A DNA stretch of 64,000 bases from JAKFDI01 sp044508835. Lineage in GTDB: Bacteria > Pseudomonadota > Gammaproteobacteria > Burkholderiales > Burkholderiaceae_C. The notes beneath the pieces are model-generated. The model saw nothing but the letters and a program-made list of their open reading frames with translations. It was not told the origin of the DNA and searched no databases. This document shows, one piece after another, positions 9,579 through 16,781 of this stretch (position 1 is the first letter of the stretch; every line of letters begins with the position of its first letter). The position numbers and the translations under genes are program-made. The DNA lies in the NCBI GenBank assembly GCA_044508835.1, contig JBIQHD010000010.1:56510-120509 (forward strand), read 5' to 3'.

Positions 9579-10790
9579 TCAGTACCTGAGGCCCATCGCC
9601 TCGCGCACGTCGCGCATGGTCTCGCGCGCCACGGTGCGGGCACGCTCGGTGCCGACTTCCACGATCCAGTGCACCCGCTTCGGGTCGGCGAGGTAGGCCT
9701 CGGCGCGCTCGCGCCACGGCTTCTGCTCGCGCAGGATGGCGTCGATCACCGGCTGCTTGCATTCGAGGCAGCCGATGCCGGCGGTGGTGCAGCCTTCCCA
9801 CACCCAGTCGCGCGTGGCCTGGTCGCTGTAGACCTGATGGAACTGCCACACCGGGCAGCGCTCGGGGTTGCCCGGGTCGGTGCGGCGCACGCGCTGCGGG
9901 TCGGTGGGCATCTTGCGGATCTTGCGCTCGACCTCGGCCGGCTCCTCGCGCATGGCGATGGTGTTGCCGTAGCTCTTGCTCATCTTGTCGCCGTCGAGGC
10001 CGGGCAGCTTGCTCACCTCGGTGAGCAGCACGGCCGGCTCGGGCAGCACGGTCTTGCCGGTGCCCTTGAGGTGGCCGAGCAGGAGCTCGGTGTCTTCGGC
10101 GGACCAGCCCTCGGGCCGCGCGGCGGCCGTGCGCTGCACCAGCGCCTCGCCCTTGGCCAGGGCCTCGGCGGTGCCATTCTGCTGGTACTCGCGGCGCTGC
10201 TTCTCGAGGTAGCGCGCATCGTCCTTCGACAGCTTGCCCAGCGCCGCGGCGATCTTCTCCTCGAAGTGCGGCACGCGGCCGTAGAGGTGGTTGAAGCGCC
10301 GCGCCACCTCGCGCGTGATCTCGACGTGCGGCGCCTGGTCCTCGCCCACCGGCACGAAGGCGGCCTTGTAGATCAGGATGTCGGCCGCCTGCAGCAGCGG
10401 GTAGCCGAGGAAGCCGTAGGTCGCCAGGTCGCGGTCCTTCAGCTTGGCCATCTGGTCCTTGTAGGTCGGCATGCGCTCGAGCCACGACAGCGGCGTGCCC
10501 ATGCCGAGCAGGGTGAACAGCTCGGCGTGCTCGGGCAGGCGGCTCTGGATGAAGATGGTCGACTTCTCCGGGTCGATGCCGGCGGCCAGCCAGTCGATCA
10601 CCATGTCGTAGACGTTGCGCTCGATGACCTCGCGGTGCTCGTAGTGCGTGGTCAGCGCATGCCAGTCGGCCACGAAATAGAAGCATTCGTAGTCGTCCTG
10701 CAGCCGCACCCAGTTCTTCAGTGCGCCGTGGTAGTGGCCGAGGTGCAGCGCCCCCGTGGGGCGCATGCCTGACAGTACGCGTTGGTTCAT
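9579..10790 (-). CDS. trpS: tryptophanyl-tRNA synthetase
   Basis: A 403-residue class Ic aminoacyl-tRNA synthetase that charges tRNA-Trp. The N-terminus shows the TrpRS signature LSGMRPTGALHLGHYHG (HIGH-type motif), and the KMSKS loop is DKMSKSYGNT. It is about 70 residues longer than E. coli TrpRS, partly through an insertion around 215-245. It has a four-cysteine patch in the middle (CPVWQFH; CTTAGIGCLECK) that could hold a metal or Fe-S cluster. The start is supported by a GGAAGAG ribosome-binding site and a TACAAT -10 at 10816-10821 on this strand. Divergent from purN. Confidence 0.96.
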   Translation of the reverse strand: MNQRVLSGMRPTGALHLGHYHGALKNWVRLQDDYECFYFVADWHALTTHYEHREVIERNVYDMVIDWLAAGIDPEKSTIFIQSRLPEHAELFTLLGMGTPLSWLERMPTYKDQMAKLKDRDLATYGFLGYPLLQAADILIYKAAFVPVGEDQAPHVEITREVARRFNHLYGRVPHFEEKIAAALGKLSKDDARYLEKQRREYQQNGTAEALAKGEALVQRTAAARPEGWSAEDTELLLGHLKGTGKTVLPEPAVLLTEVSKLPGLDGDKMSKSYGNTIAMREEPAEVERKIRKMPTDPQRVRRTDPGNPERCPVWQFHQVYSDQATRDWVWEGCTTAGIGCLECKQPVIDAILREQKPWRERAEAYLADPKRVHWIVEVGTERARTVARETMRDVREAMGLRY

Positions 10791-10815
10791 CGCTGGCTCT
10801 TCCGTGAGGGCCGCA

Positions 10816-10821
10816 ATTGTA
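10816..10821 (-). promoter_or_regulatory. -10 element of trpS
   Basis: TACAAT on the minus strand, 25 bases upstream of the trpS ATG. No good -35 is visible at 17 bp. Confidence 0.45.
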
Positions 10822-10894
10822 GGTCTCGCCCCCTTGCGGGCCGGGCCGCGAGGCCGTGCGCGGCTACACTGCCGGCCCGCATCCGAGCGCGCGC

Positions 10895-11521
10895 ATGAAG
10901 AACATCGTCATCCTGATTTCGGGCCGCGGCTCCAACATGGAAGCCATCGTGCGAGCCTGCGCCGACGAGGGCTGGAATGCGCGCATCGCGGCCGTGGTCA
11001 GCAACCGGCCCGGCGCGGCCGGCCTCGGCTTCGCCCAGGCGCACGGCATCGCCACCGCCGTGGTCGACCACAAGGCCTTCGGCACCCGCGAGGCCTTCGA
11101 CGCGGCGCTGGCCGACGTCGTCGACGGCTTCGCGCCCGACCTGGTGGTGCTCGCCGGCTTCATGCGCATCCTCTCCGCGGCCTTCGTGGCGCGCTTCGCC
11201 GGGCGCATGGTCAACATCCATCCCTCGCTGCTGCCGGCCTTCACCGGGCTGCACACGCACCGCGGTGCGCTCGCCGCGGGCTGCAAGCTGGCCGGGGCGA
11301 CGGTGCATTACGTGACGGCCGACCTCGACCACGGCCCCATCGTCGCCCAGGCGGTGGTGCCGGTGCTGCCCGGCGACACCGAGGCCACGCTCGCCGACCG
11401 CGTGCTGGCGCGCGAGCACGTGCTGTATCCGCGGGCCGTGCGCTGGATCGTCGAAGGCGCGCTGCGCGAGGAGAACGGCGTGGTCACGCACGTGCGCGGC
11501 GAGCCGCAGCTGCTGCTCTGA
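10895..11521 (+). CDS. purN: phosphoribosylglycinamide formyltransferase
   Basis: A 208-residue cytoplasmic enzyme that formylates GAR to FGAR with 10-formyl-tetrahydrofolate in purine synthesis. It shows the substrate-phosphate loop ISGRGSNMEAI at the N-terminus, the catalytic NIHPSLLPAF motif (Asn/His pair) and the second catalytic region HYVTADLDHGPIVAQ with the conserved Asp. The length matches E. coli PurN (212). ATG 10895 is chosen because the family starts MKNIVILISGRGS; an upstream in-frame ATG at 10856 would add an unrelated leader. A TACACT -10-like element lies at 10864-10869. Confidence 0.96.
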   Translation: MKNIVILISGRGSNMEAIVRACADEGWNARIAAVVSNRPGAAGLGFAQAHGIATAVVDHKAFGTREAFDAALADVVDGFAPDLVVLAGFMRILSAAFVARFAGRMVNIHPSLLPAFTGLHTHRGALAAGCKLAGATVHYVTADLDHGPIVAQAVVPVLPGDTEATLADRVLAREHVLYPRAVRWIVEGALREENGVVTHVRGEPQLLL

Positions 11522-11548
11522 GCGCCCGGCGCGGCCAGGGGGGCCGCG

Positions 11549-11554
11549 GATAAT
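11549..11554 (+). promoter_or_regulatory. -10-like hexamer abutting the rsmB-like start
   Basis: GATAAT followed by 6 nt and the ATG. There is no Shine-Dalgarno sequence, which fits a leaderless transcript. Confidence 0.5.
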
Positions 11555-11560
11555 CCGCCG

Positions 11561-12820
11561 ATGCATCCGAACGCCCTGCTCGAACTCGCCACCGACCTGC
11601 TGCACCAGGTGATGCAGTTCGATTCGCCCGCCGACGGCGTGGTCTCGGCGTTCTTCCGCCGGCACAAGGCGCTCGGCGCGCGCGAGCGCCACACCCTGGC
11701 CGAGACCACCTACGACGTGGTGCGCAGGCGCCTGCTCTACCAGCACCTGGCGCAGTCCGGCAAGGGCGAGCTGGAGCGGCGCCTGGCGGTGCTCGGCTGG
11801 CAGGGCAACGCGGCCTTCCTGCGCGCGGCGCTGAGCGAGCAGGAGCAGGCATGGCTCGCGCAGGTACGCGGCGTCGACCAGGCCGCGCTGCCCGACAGGC
11901 TGCGCCACAACCTGCCCGACTGGCTGGCCGAGCGGCTGCAGGCTCAGCTCGGCGACGACTTCTGGCCGCTGGTCGACAGCCTCGCCGAGCCGGCGCCGCT
12001 GGACCTGCGCGTCAACACCTTCAAGGCCAAGCGCGGCGAGGCGCTGGCCGCGCTGGCCGCCGCCGGCGTCGCCGCCGAGCCGACGCCGTACTCGCCCTGG
12101 GGCCTGCGCGTGCCCGGCAAGCCGGCGCTGAACCGGGTCGAGGCCTTCACCCGCGGCGACGTCGAGGTGCAGGACGAGGGCAGCCAGCTGCTCGTGCTGC
12201 TCACCGACGCCAAGCGCGGCGAGATGGTGGTCGATTTCTGCGCCGGTGCCGGCGGCAAGACGCTGGCGCTCGGCGCGGCCATGCGCAACACCGGCCGGCT
12301 GTATGCGTTCGACACGTCGGGCCACCGCCTCGCGGCCATGAAGCCGCGGCTGGCGCGCAGCGGGCTGTCGAACGTGCACCCGGCGCAGATCGCGCACGAG
12401 CGCGACGAGCGCATCAAGCGCCTGGCCGGCAAGATCGACCGCGTGCTGGTCGACGCGCCGTGCTCGGGCCTGGGCACGCTGCGCCGCAACCCGGACCTGA
12501 AGTGGCGCCAGTCGCCGCAGTCGGTGGACGAACTGCGCGCCAAGCAGGCGGCGATCCTGGGCAGCGCGGCCCGGCTGGTCAAGCGCGGCGGGCGGCTGGT
12601 CTACGCCACCTGCAGCCTGCTCGAGGAGGAGGACGAGGCCGTCGCGCGCGCCTTCACCGAAGGACATGCGGGCGATTTCACGCCCGTCCCGGCGGCCCGG
12701 GCGCTGGACGCGGCCCACGTCGCGCAGGCCGATGCGCTCGTGCGCGGCGACTTCCTGCGCCTGTGGCCGCACCGGCACGGCACCGACGCCTTCTTCGCCG
12801 CGGTCTGGGAACGAAACTGA
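11561..12820 (+). CDS. RsmB/NOP2-family rRNA cytosine-5 methyltransferase
   Basis: A 419-residue SAM-dependent RNA m5C methyltransferase. The N-terminal 140 residues are NusB-like helical. The Rossmann domain has the SAM motif VVDFCAGAGGKTLALGA (near 222) and the two catalytic cysteine motifs DAPCSGLGTLRRNPD and YATCSLLEEED. The targets are probably cytosines of 16S rRNA, as for RsmB. Burkholderiales often carry a second, better RsmB match next to fmt, so the exact rRNA position is not claimed. It follows purN by 39 bp but has its own -10-like hexamer just before the ATG. Confidence 0.9.
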   Translation: MHPNALLELATDLLHQVMQFDSPADGVVSAFFRRHKALGARERHTLAETTYDVVRRRLLYQHLAQSGKGELERRLAVLGWQGNAAFLRAALSEQEQAWLAQVRGVDQAALPDRLRHNLPDWLAERLQAQLGDDFWPLVDSLAEPAPLDLRVNTFKAKRGEALAALAAAGVAAEPTPYSPWGLRVPGKPALNRVEAFTRGDVEVQDEGSQLLVLLTDAKRGEMVVDFCAGAGGKTLALGAAMRNTGRLYAFDTSGHRLAAMKPRLARSGLSNVHPAQIAHERDERIKRLAGKIDRVLVDAPCSGLGTLRRNPDLKWRQSPQSVDELRAKQAAILGSAARLVKRGGRLVYATCSLLEEEDEAVARAFTEGHAGDFTPVPAARALDAAHVAQADALVRGDFLRLWPHRHGTDAFFAAVWERN

Positions 12821-12901
12821 CCGGGCCGACTCCATTGCCGCTGCGGTGAAGCGCGGGGGGAAAACCGTGGACTTTGCCCGGGCTTTCGTGAAGTGCTCAC
12901 C

Positions 12902-12907
12902 TACAAT
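12902..12907 (+). promoter_or_regulatory. -10 element of the desaturase gene
   Basis: TACAAT 36 nt before the desaturase ATG. The gene also has a proper ribosome-binding site (GAGGGT). Confidence 0.45.
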
Positions 12908-12943
12908 CGGAGACGCGCCAATTCAGGCGTTAGAGGGTAATCG

Positions 12944-14167
12944 ATGGAAATTCTGATGTCGGTCCGGGATGCGTTGGTCGACTGGCTGGCCAACGGTCTG
13001 GTCGAGACCACCTGGTGGCAGGTGGTGCTGTACGTGCTCGTCGTCACGCACGTCACGATCGCCGCCGTGACCATCTTCCTGCACCGCTCGCAGGCGCACC
13101 GCGCGCTCGACCTGCATGCGGTCCCGCAGCACTTCTTCCGCTTCTGGCTGTGGCTGACCACCGGCATGGTGACCAAGGAATGGGTCGCCATCCACCGCAA
13201 GCACCACGCCAAGTGCGAGACCGAGGAAGACCCGCACAGCCCGCAGACGCGCGGCATCAAGAAGGTGCTGCTCGAAGGCGCCGAGCTGTACCGCGCCGAG
13301 GCCAAGGTCGAGGAAACCGCGGCCAAGTACGGCCGCGGCACGCCGGACGACTGGATCGAGCGCAACCTCTACACCCGCTACAGCTGGCAGGGCGTGGGCC
13401 TGATGCTCATCATCGACCTGATGCTGTTCGGCGCCATCGGCCTGGCGGTCTGGGCCGTGCAGATGGCGTGGATCCCGGTCTGGGCGGCCGGCGTCGTCAA
13501 CGGCCTCGGCCACTGGTGGGGCTACCGCAACTTCGAGGCGGCCGACGCGTCGACCAACCTCACGCCATGGACGCTGATCATCGGCGGCGAGGAACTGCAC
13601 AACAACCACCACACCTACCCGACCTCGGCCAAGTTCTCGGTCAAGAAGTACGAGTTCGACATCGGCTGGATGTACATCCGCATGCTCCAGTCCGTGGGCT
13701 GGGCGACCGTGCGCAAGACGCCGCCGCAGCTGAAGCTGGGCGCCGTCAAGGCGGTGGCCGACTCCAAGACGCTCGAGGCCATCATCGCCAACCGCTACGA
13801 GGTGATGGCGAGCTATGCCAAGCACCTGCGCCGCGCCTGCGGCGCCGAGCTGAGCCGCCTCAAGGCCGAGGGCGCGCAGAACACGGCCAAGTGGACCGAC
13901 ATGCACATCGCCAAGCGCTGGCTGCACCGCGACGAGGAGAAGATCCCGCAGCGCGCCAAGCCGCACGTCGCCAACGTCTGCGCGCAGAACACGGCGCTCG
14001 CCACGCTGGTGGCCATGCGCGAGGAACTGCGCCAGCTCTGGACCCGCACCAACGTGTCGGCCGAGCAGCTCGTCGTCGACCTGCAGGCCTGGTGCCGCAA
14101 GGCCGAGGAGAGCGGCATCGCCGCGCTGCAGGAATTCGCCCTGAAGCTGCGCGCCGCCCACGCCTGA
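12944..14167 (+). CDS. membrane fatty-acid (acyl) desaturase, DesA type
   Basis: A 407-residue integral-membrane di-iron desaturase that introduces a cis double bond into acyl chains, probably Delta-9. All three histidine boxes are present: HRSQAH (near 45), HRKHH (near 86) and HNNHHTYPTSAKFS (near 220). Membrane helices lie at about 22-42, 60-80, 147-170 and 172-192. The C-terminal 130 residues are helical and charged, longer than minimal desaturases. The start is backed by GAGGGT at proper spacing; a Met four codons later is the alternative. The gene is followed by a strong terminator, so it is monocistronic. The electron donor is unknown. Confidence 0.9.
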   Translation: MEILMSVRDALVDWLANGLVETTWWQVVLYVLVVTHVTIAAVTIFLHRSQAHRALDLHAVPQHFFRFWLWLTTGMVTKEWVAIHRKHHAKCETEEDPHSPQTRGIKKVLLEGAELYRAEAKVEETAAKYGRGTPDDWIERNLYTRYSWQGVGLMLIIDLMLFGAIGLAVWAVQMAWIPVWAAGVVNGLGHWWGYRNFEAADASTNLTPWTLIIGGEELHNNHHTYPTSAKFSVKKYEFDIGWMYIRMLQSVGWATVRKTPPQLKLGAVKAVADSKTLEAIIANRYEVMASYAKHLRRACGAELSRLKAEGAQNTAKWTDMHIAKRWLHRDEEKIPQRAKPHVANVCAQNTALATLVAMREELRQLWTRTNVSAEQLVVDLQAWCRKAEESGIAALQEFALKLRAAHA

Positions 14168-14190
14168 GCGAGCGGCCTTCGCCGCAGGAA

Positions 14191-14217
14191 AGAAGCCCGC
14201 CCCGAGCGGGCTTTTCT
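14191..14217 (+). terminator. intrinsic terminator of the desaturase gene
   Basis: Stem AAGCCCGC-CCCGA-GCGGGCTT followed by TTCTT, 24 bp after the stop codon. Confidence 0.85.
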
Positions 14218-14267
14218 TCGCCCGCGGAGCCCTCGCATACCGGGCGGTGCAGGGCCGCACGGGCATG

Positions 14268-14300
14268 AAAAAACCCGCCGGGCCGTCAGCCGGGCGGGTT
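14268..14300 (-). terminator. intrinsic terminator of the rpmB-rpmG operon
   Basis: On the minus strand AACCCGCC...GGCGGGTT closes a stem and is followed by a T run. It lies 20 bp beyond the rpmG stop. Confidence 0.85.
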
Positions 14301-14319
14301 CATCGGGGAATCGAAGCGC

Positions 14320-14490
14320 TTACTTGAGCTTCGTTTCCTTGTACATCACGTGCTTGCGAGCCTTGGGATCGAACTTCATGATCTCGATCTTCTCGGGCGT
14401 GGTCTTCTTGTTCTTGTCGGTCGTGTAGAAGTGGCCGGTGCCCGCCGAGGACTCCAGCTTGATCTTTTCGCGTCCACCTTTGGATGCCAT
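14320..14490 (-). CDS. rpmG: 50S ribosomal protein L33
   Basis: A 56-residue basic ribosomal protein (MASKGGREKIKLESSAGTG...KHVMYKETKLK) of the large subunit near the E site. It has no cysteines, so it is the zinc-independent (C-) form and would not serve as a zinc store. The start has an AAGGAG ribosome-binding site seven bases upstream. It is 13 bp downstream of rpmB, the normal order, and followed by a terminator. Confidence 0.97.
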   Translation of the reverse strand: MASKGGREKIKLESSAGTGHFYTTDKNKKTTPEKIEIMKFDPKARKHVMYKETKLK

Positions 14491-14503
14491 GGTCAGCTCC
14501 TTG

Positions 14504-14737
14504 TCAGATTTCGCCGCGGGCGCGCAGGTCGGCCACGACCTGCTCGATGCCCACCTTGTCGATCAGGCGCAGCGCGGCGTTCGAGATGCGCAAGCGCACC
14601 CAGCGATTCTCGTTCTCGAGCCAGAAGCGGCGGTACTGCAGGTTCGGCAGAAAGCGGCGCTTGGTTTTGTTGTTGGCGTGGGAAACGTTGTTCCCGACCA
14701 TCGGGCCCTTGCCCGTGACTTGACAGACGCGTGCCAT
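14504..14737 (-). CDS. rpmB: 50S ribosomal protein L28
   Basis: A 77-residue large-subunit protein (MARVCQVTGKGPMVGNNVSH...). Length and sequence match the family, including the conserved N-terminal TGK and NNVSHANNKTKRRF segments. GGAG precedes the start. First gene of the rpmB-rpmG operon, with a long leader of about 185 nt from a TATAAT promoter. Confidence 0.97.
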   Translation of the reverse strand: MARVCQVTGKGPMVGNNVSHANNKTKRRFLPNLQYRRFWLENENRWVRLRISNAALRLIDKVGIEQVVADLRARGEI

Positions 14738-14935
14738 GACGCTTCTCCGTTCGATCTGATTTCAGGAGTGGTGAGCAGAGCAGGGCCGGATGCACGTCAT
14801 CCGATGCCCTGGTATTCACCCTTTTGTGACCCTTGGTGACCCCTTGAGGCCTTTCTTGGGCCTCGAGCCTGTCGCGCTGCGCCGCGGGCGGCGCAAGTGC
14901 CAAGCCGGCCGATTTCGGCAAAGACCGAGATTATA
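14738..14935 (-). promoter_or_regulatory. rpmB promoter and structured leader
   Basis: On the minus strand a perfect TATAAT (14930-14935) lies about 190 nt before the rpmB ATG. The transcribed leader holds a hairpin TGCGCCGC-CC-GCGGCGCA, a second hairpin GAGGCC-N7-GGCCTC (14846-14864) and three near-repeats of about 11 nt with the core AAGGGTCAC (about 14813-14845). The hairpins might also end trxB transcripts. No clear -35 is seen. Confidence 0.55.
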
Positions 14936-14957
14936 GCCACAAGCCGGCGGCCCCGGA

Positions 14958-15908
14958 TCACTGCTCCAGGAAGCGCTGCGCGTCGAGCGCCGCCATGCAG
15001 CCGGTGCCGGCGCTGGTGATGGCCTGGCGGTACACGTGGTCCTGCACGTCGCCCGCGGCGAACACGCCGGGCACGCTGGTCATGGTGGCCAGGCCGTTGA
15101 GGCCGCTGCGGGTGACGATGTAGCCGTCCTTCATCTCCACCTGGCCCTTGAAGATGTCGGTGTTCGGCTGGTGGCCGATGGCGATGAAGCAGCCCTTGAC
15201 GGCGAGCTCCTTCGTGGCGCCGCCCTCGACGCCGCGCAGGCGGACGCCGGTCACGCCGCTCTGGTCGCCCAGCACCTCGTCGAGCGTGTGCCACAGGTGC
15301 AGTTCCATCGTGCCGGCGGCGACGCGCTCCATCAGCTTGTCGACGAGGATGGGCTCGGCGCGGAACTTGTCGCGCCGGTGGATGAGGTGCACCTTGCTCG
15401 CGATGTTCGACAGGTACAGCGCCTCCTCGACTGCGGTGTTGCCGCCGCCGACCACGCAGACCTCCTCGCCGCGGTAGAAGAAGCCGTCGCAGGTGGCGCA
15501 GCCGCTGACGCCGCGGCCCATGAAGGCCTCCTCGGAGGGCAGGCCGAGGTACTTGGCCGAGGCGCCGGTAGCGATGATCAGGGCGTCGCAGGTGTACGCG
15601 CCGGAATCGCCCTTCAGCCGGAACGGGCGGGCGGACAGGTCGACCTCGTTGATGTGGTCGAAGACGATCTGCGTGTTGAAGCGCTCGGCGTGCTGCTGGA
15701 AGCGTTGCATCAGCTCCGGCCCCTGCACGCCCATCACGTCGGCGGGCCAGTTGTCGACCTCCGTCGTGGTCATCAGCTGGCCGCCCTGCGCGATCCCGGT
15801 GATCAGCATCGGCTTCAGGTTGGCGCGCGCGGCGTAGACGGCCGCGGTGTAGCCGGCCGGGCCGGAGCCGAGGATCAGGACTTGGGCGTGGGTGGGCGGG
15901 GTGCTCAT
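14958..15908 (-). CDS. trxB: thioredoxin-disulfide reductase
   Basis: A 316-residue cytoplasmic flavoenzyme that passes electrons from NADPH to thioredoxin. It has the FAD-binding motif LILGSGPAGYTAAVYAARA at the N-terminus, the redox-active CATC (GCATCDGFF) in the NADPH domain, the NADPH motif VVGGGNTAVEEALYL and the C-terminal FAD motif GVFAAGDVQD. Length matches E. coli TrxB (321). Met at 15908 is chosen because the FAD motif follows about 10 residues later; an upstream in-frame ATG would add 29 unsupported residues. It is divergent from the Crp-like gene. Confidence 0.96.
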   Translation of the reverse strand: MSTPPTHAQVLILGSGPAGYTAAVYAARANLKPMLITGIAQGGQLMTTTEVDNWPADVMGVQGPELMQRFQQHAERFNTQIVFDHINEVDLSARPFRLKGDSGAYTCDALIIATGASAKYLGLPSEEAFMGRGVSGCATCDGFFYRGEEVCVVGGGNTAVEEALYLSNIASKVHLIHRRDKFRAEPILVDKLMERVAAGTMELHLWHTLDEVLGDQSGVTGVRLRGVEGGATKELAVKGCFIAIGHQPNTDIFKGQVEMKDGYIVTRSGLNGLATMTSVPGVFAAGDVQDHVYRQAITSAGTGCMAALDAQRFLEQ

Positions 15909-15984
15909 GGGGGATGCGGTGCGGAGGAAAGGCGCCAGTCTGACATGGGGTTCACTCGTGCTGGCGCCAACGCTTCCAATGGAG

Positions 15985-16000
15985 ACAATAGCCAAATTGT
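15985..16000. promoter_or_regulatory. palindrome in the trxB-crp intergenic region
   Basis: ACAAT-N6-ATTGT, an inverted repeat in the AT-richest part of the 155-bp divergent region. It overlaps likely -10 sequences in both directions (TACAAT and TATTGT on the minus strand). A candidate operator; the cognate protein is unknown. Confidence 0.35.
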
Positions 16001-16063
16001 AGAAAACGTGAACCCGTGCACGGTTCTTCGCACGGACACACCAACCTCCAGAGGAGATCCCGA

Positions 16064-16726
16064 ATGGCGATGCTTTCGAACCTGGACCTGATCCGTCGTG
16101 TTCCGCTGTTCTCGTTGCTGACCAACGACCAGGCGCAGGGCATCGCCGACAGCGTCGTCAAGCGGCGCTACCGCCGCGGCGAGATCATCGTCGAGCACGG
16201 CCGCAAGTCGAACGCCCTGTTCATCCTGCTGACCGGCCGCGCGCGCGTGCTCACCGCCGATTCGCGCGGGCGCGAGGTCATCCTCGCCGTGCTGCAGCCC
16301 GGCGACTACGTCGGCGAGATGAGCCTCATCGACAACGAGCCGCATTCGGCCACCGTGCGCGCCGAGGTGCAGACCGACATGCTGGTGCTCGGCCGCCCCG
16401 AGTTCGCGCGCTGCCTGCCGGAGAACTCCAGCCTGTCCTACGCCATCATGCGCGGCCTGGTGCACCGCCTGCGCAACGCCGACCGCCAGATCGAGTCGCT
16501 GGCCCTGCTGGACGTCTACGGCCGGGTGGCGCGCACGCTGCTCGACATGTCGGAGGACGACGGGCAGGTGAAGATCATTCGCAACAAGGTGTCTCGCCAG
16601 GACCTGGCCAAGGTGGTGGGCGCGTCGCGCGAGATGGTCAGCCGCGTGATGAAGGACCTGGAGGAGCGCGGCATCGTCGAAACCCAGGAGAACGGCTCGG
16701 TGATCATCAAGGAGCGCCTGGCCTGA
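16064..16726 (+). CDS. Crp/Fnr-family transcriptional regulator
   Basis: A 220-residue regulator with an N-terminal cyclic-nucleotide-binding fold (about 15-130) and a C-terminal winged helix-turn-helix. The recognition helix ASREMVSRVMKDLE keeps the Arg-Glu-x3-Arg pattern of Crp, so it may bind TGTGA-like half-sites. In the ligand pocket GEMSL keeps the ribose-binding Glu, but the phosphate-binding Arg of Crp is His (EPHSATV). Response to cAMP is therefore uncertain. It lacks the N-terminal cysteine cluster of Fnr, so it is not an oxygen sensor of that type. The start is fixed by an AGAGGAGA ribosome-binding site. A hairpin CCGTGC/GCACGG sits in the 5' leader (about 16014-16035). Confidence 0.9.
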   Translation: MAMLSNLDLIRRVPLFSLLTNDQAQGIADSVVKRRYRRGEIIVEHGRKSNALFILLTGRARVLTADSRGREVILAVLQPGDYVGEMSLIDNEPHSATVRAEVQTDMLVLGRPEFARCLPENSSLSYAIMRGLVHRLRNADRQIESLALLDVYGRVARTLLDMSEDDGQVKIIRNKVSRQDLAKVVGASREMVSRVMKDLEERGIVETQENGSVIIKERLA

Positions 16727-16769
16727 GCCTGCGCGCCCGGCGCGGGGCGGCGGACCGGACCGCTTCCGC

Positions 16770-16775
16770 CACAAT
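16770..16775 (+). promoter_or_regulatory. -10-like hexamer abutting the ftsK start
   Basis: CACAAT in the context CTTCCGCCACAATC, 6 nt before the ATG, with no Shine-Dalgarno sequence. The same context recurs before polA. Confidence 0.5.
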
Positions 16776-16781
16776 CGGCGC

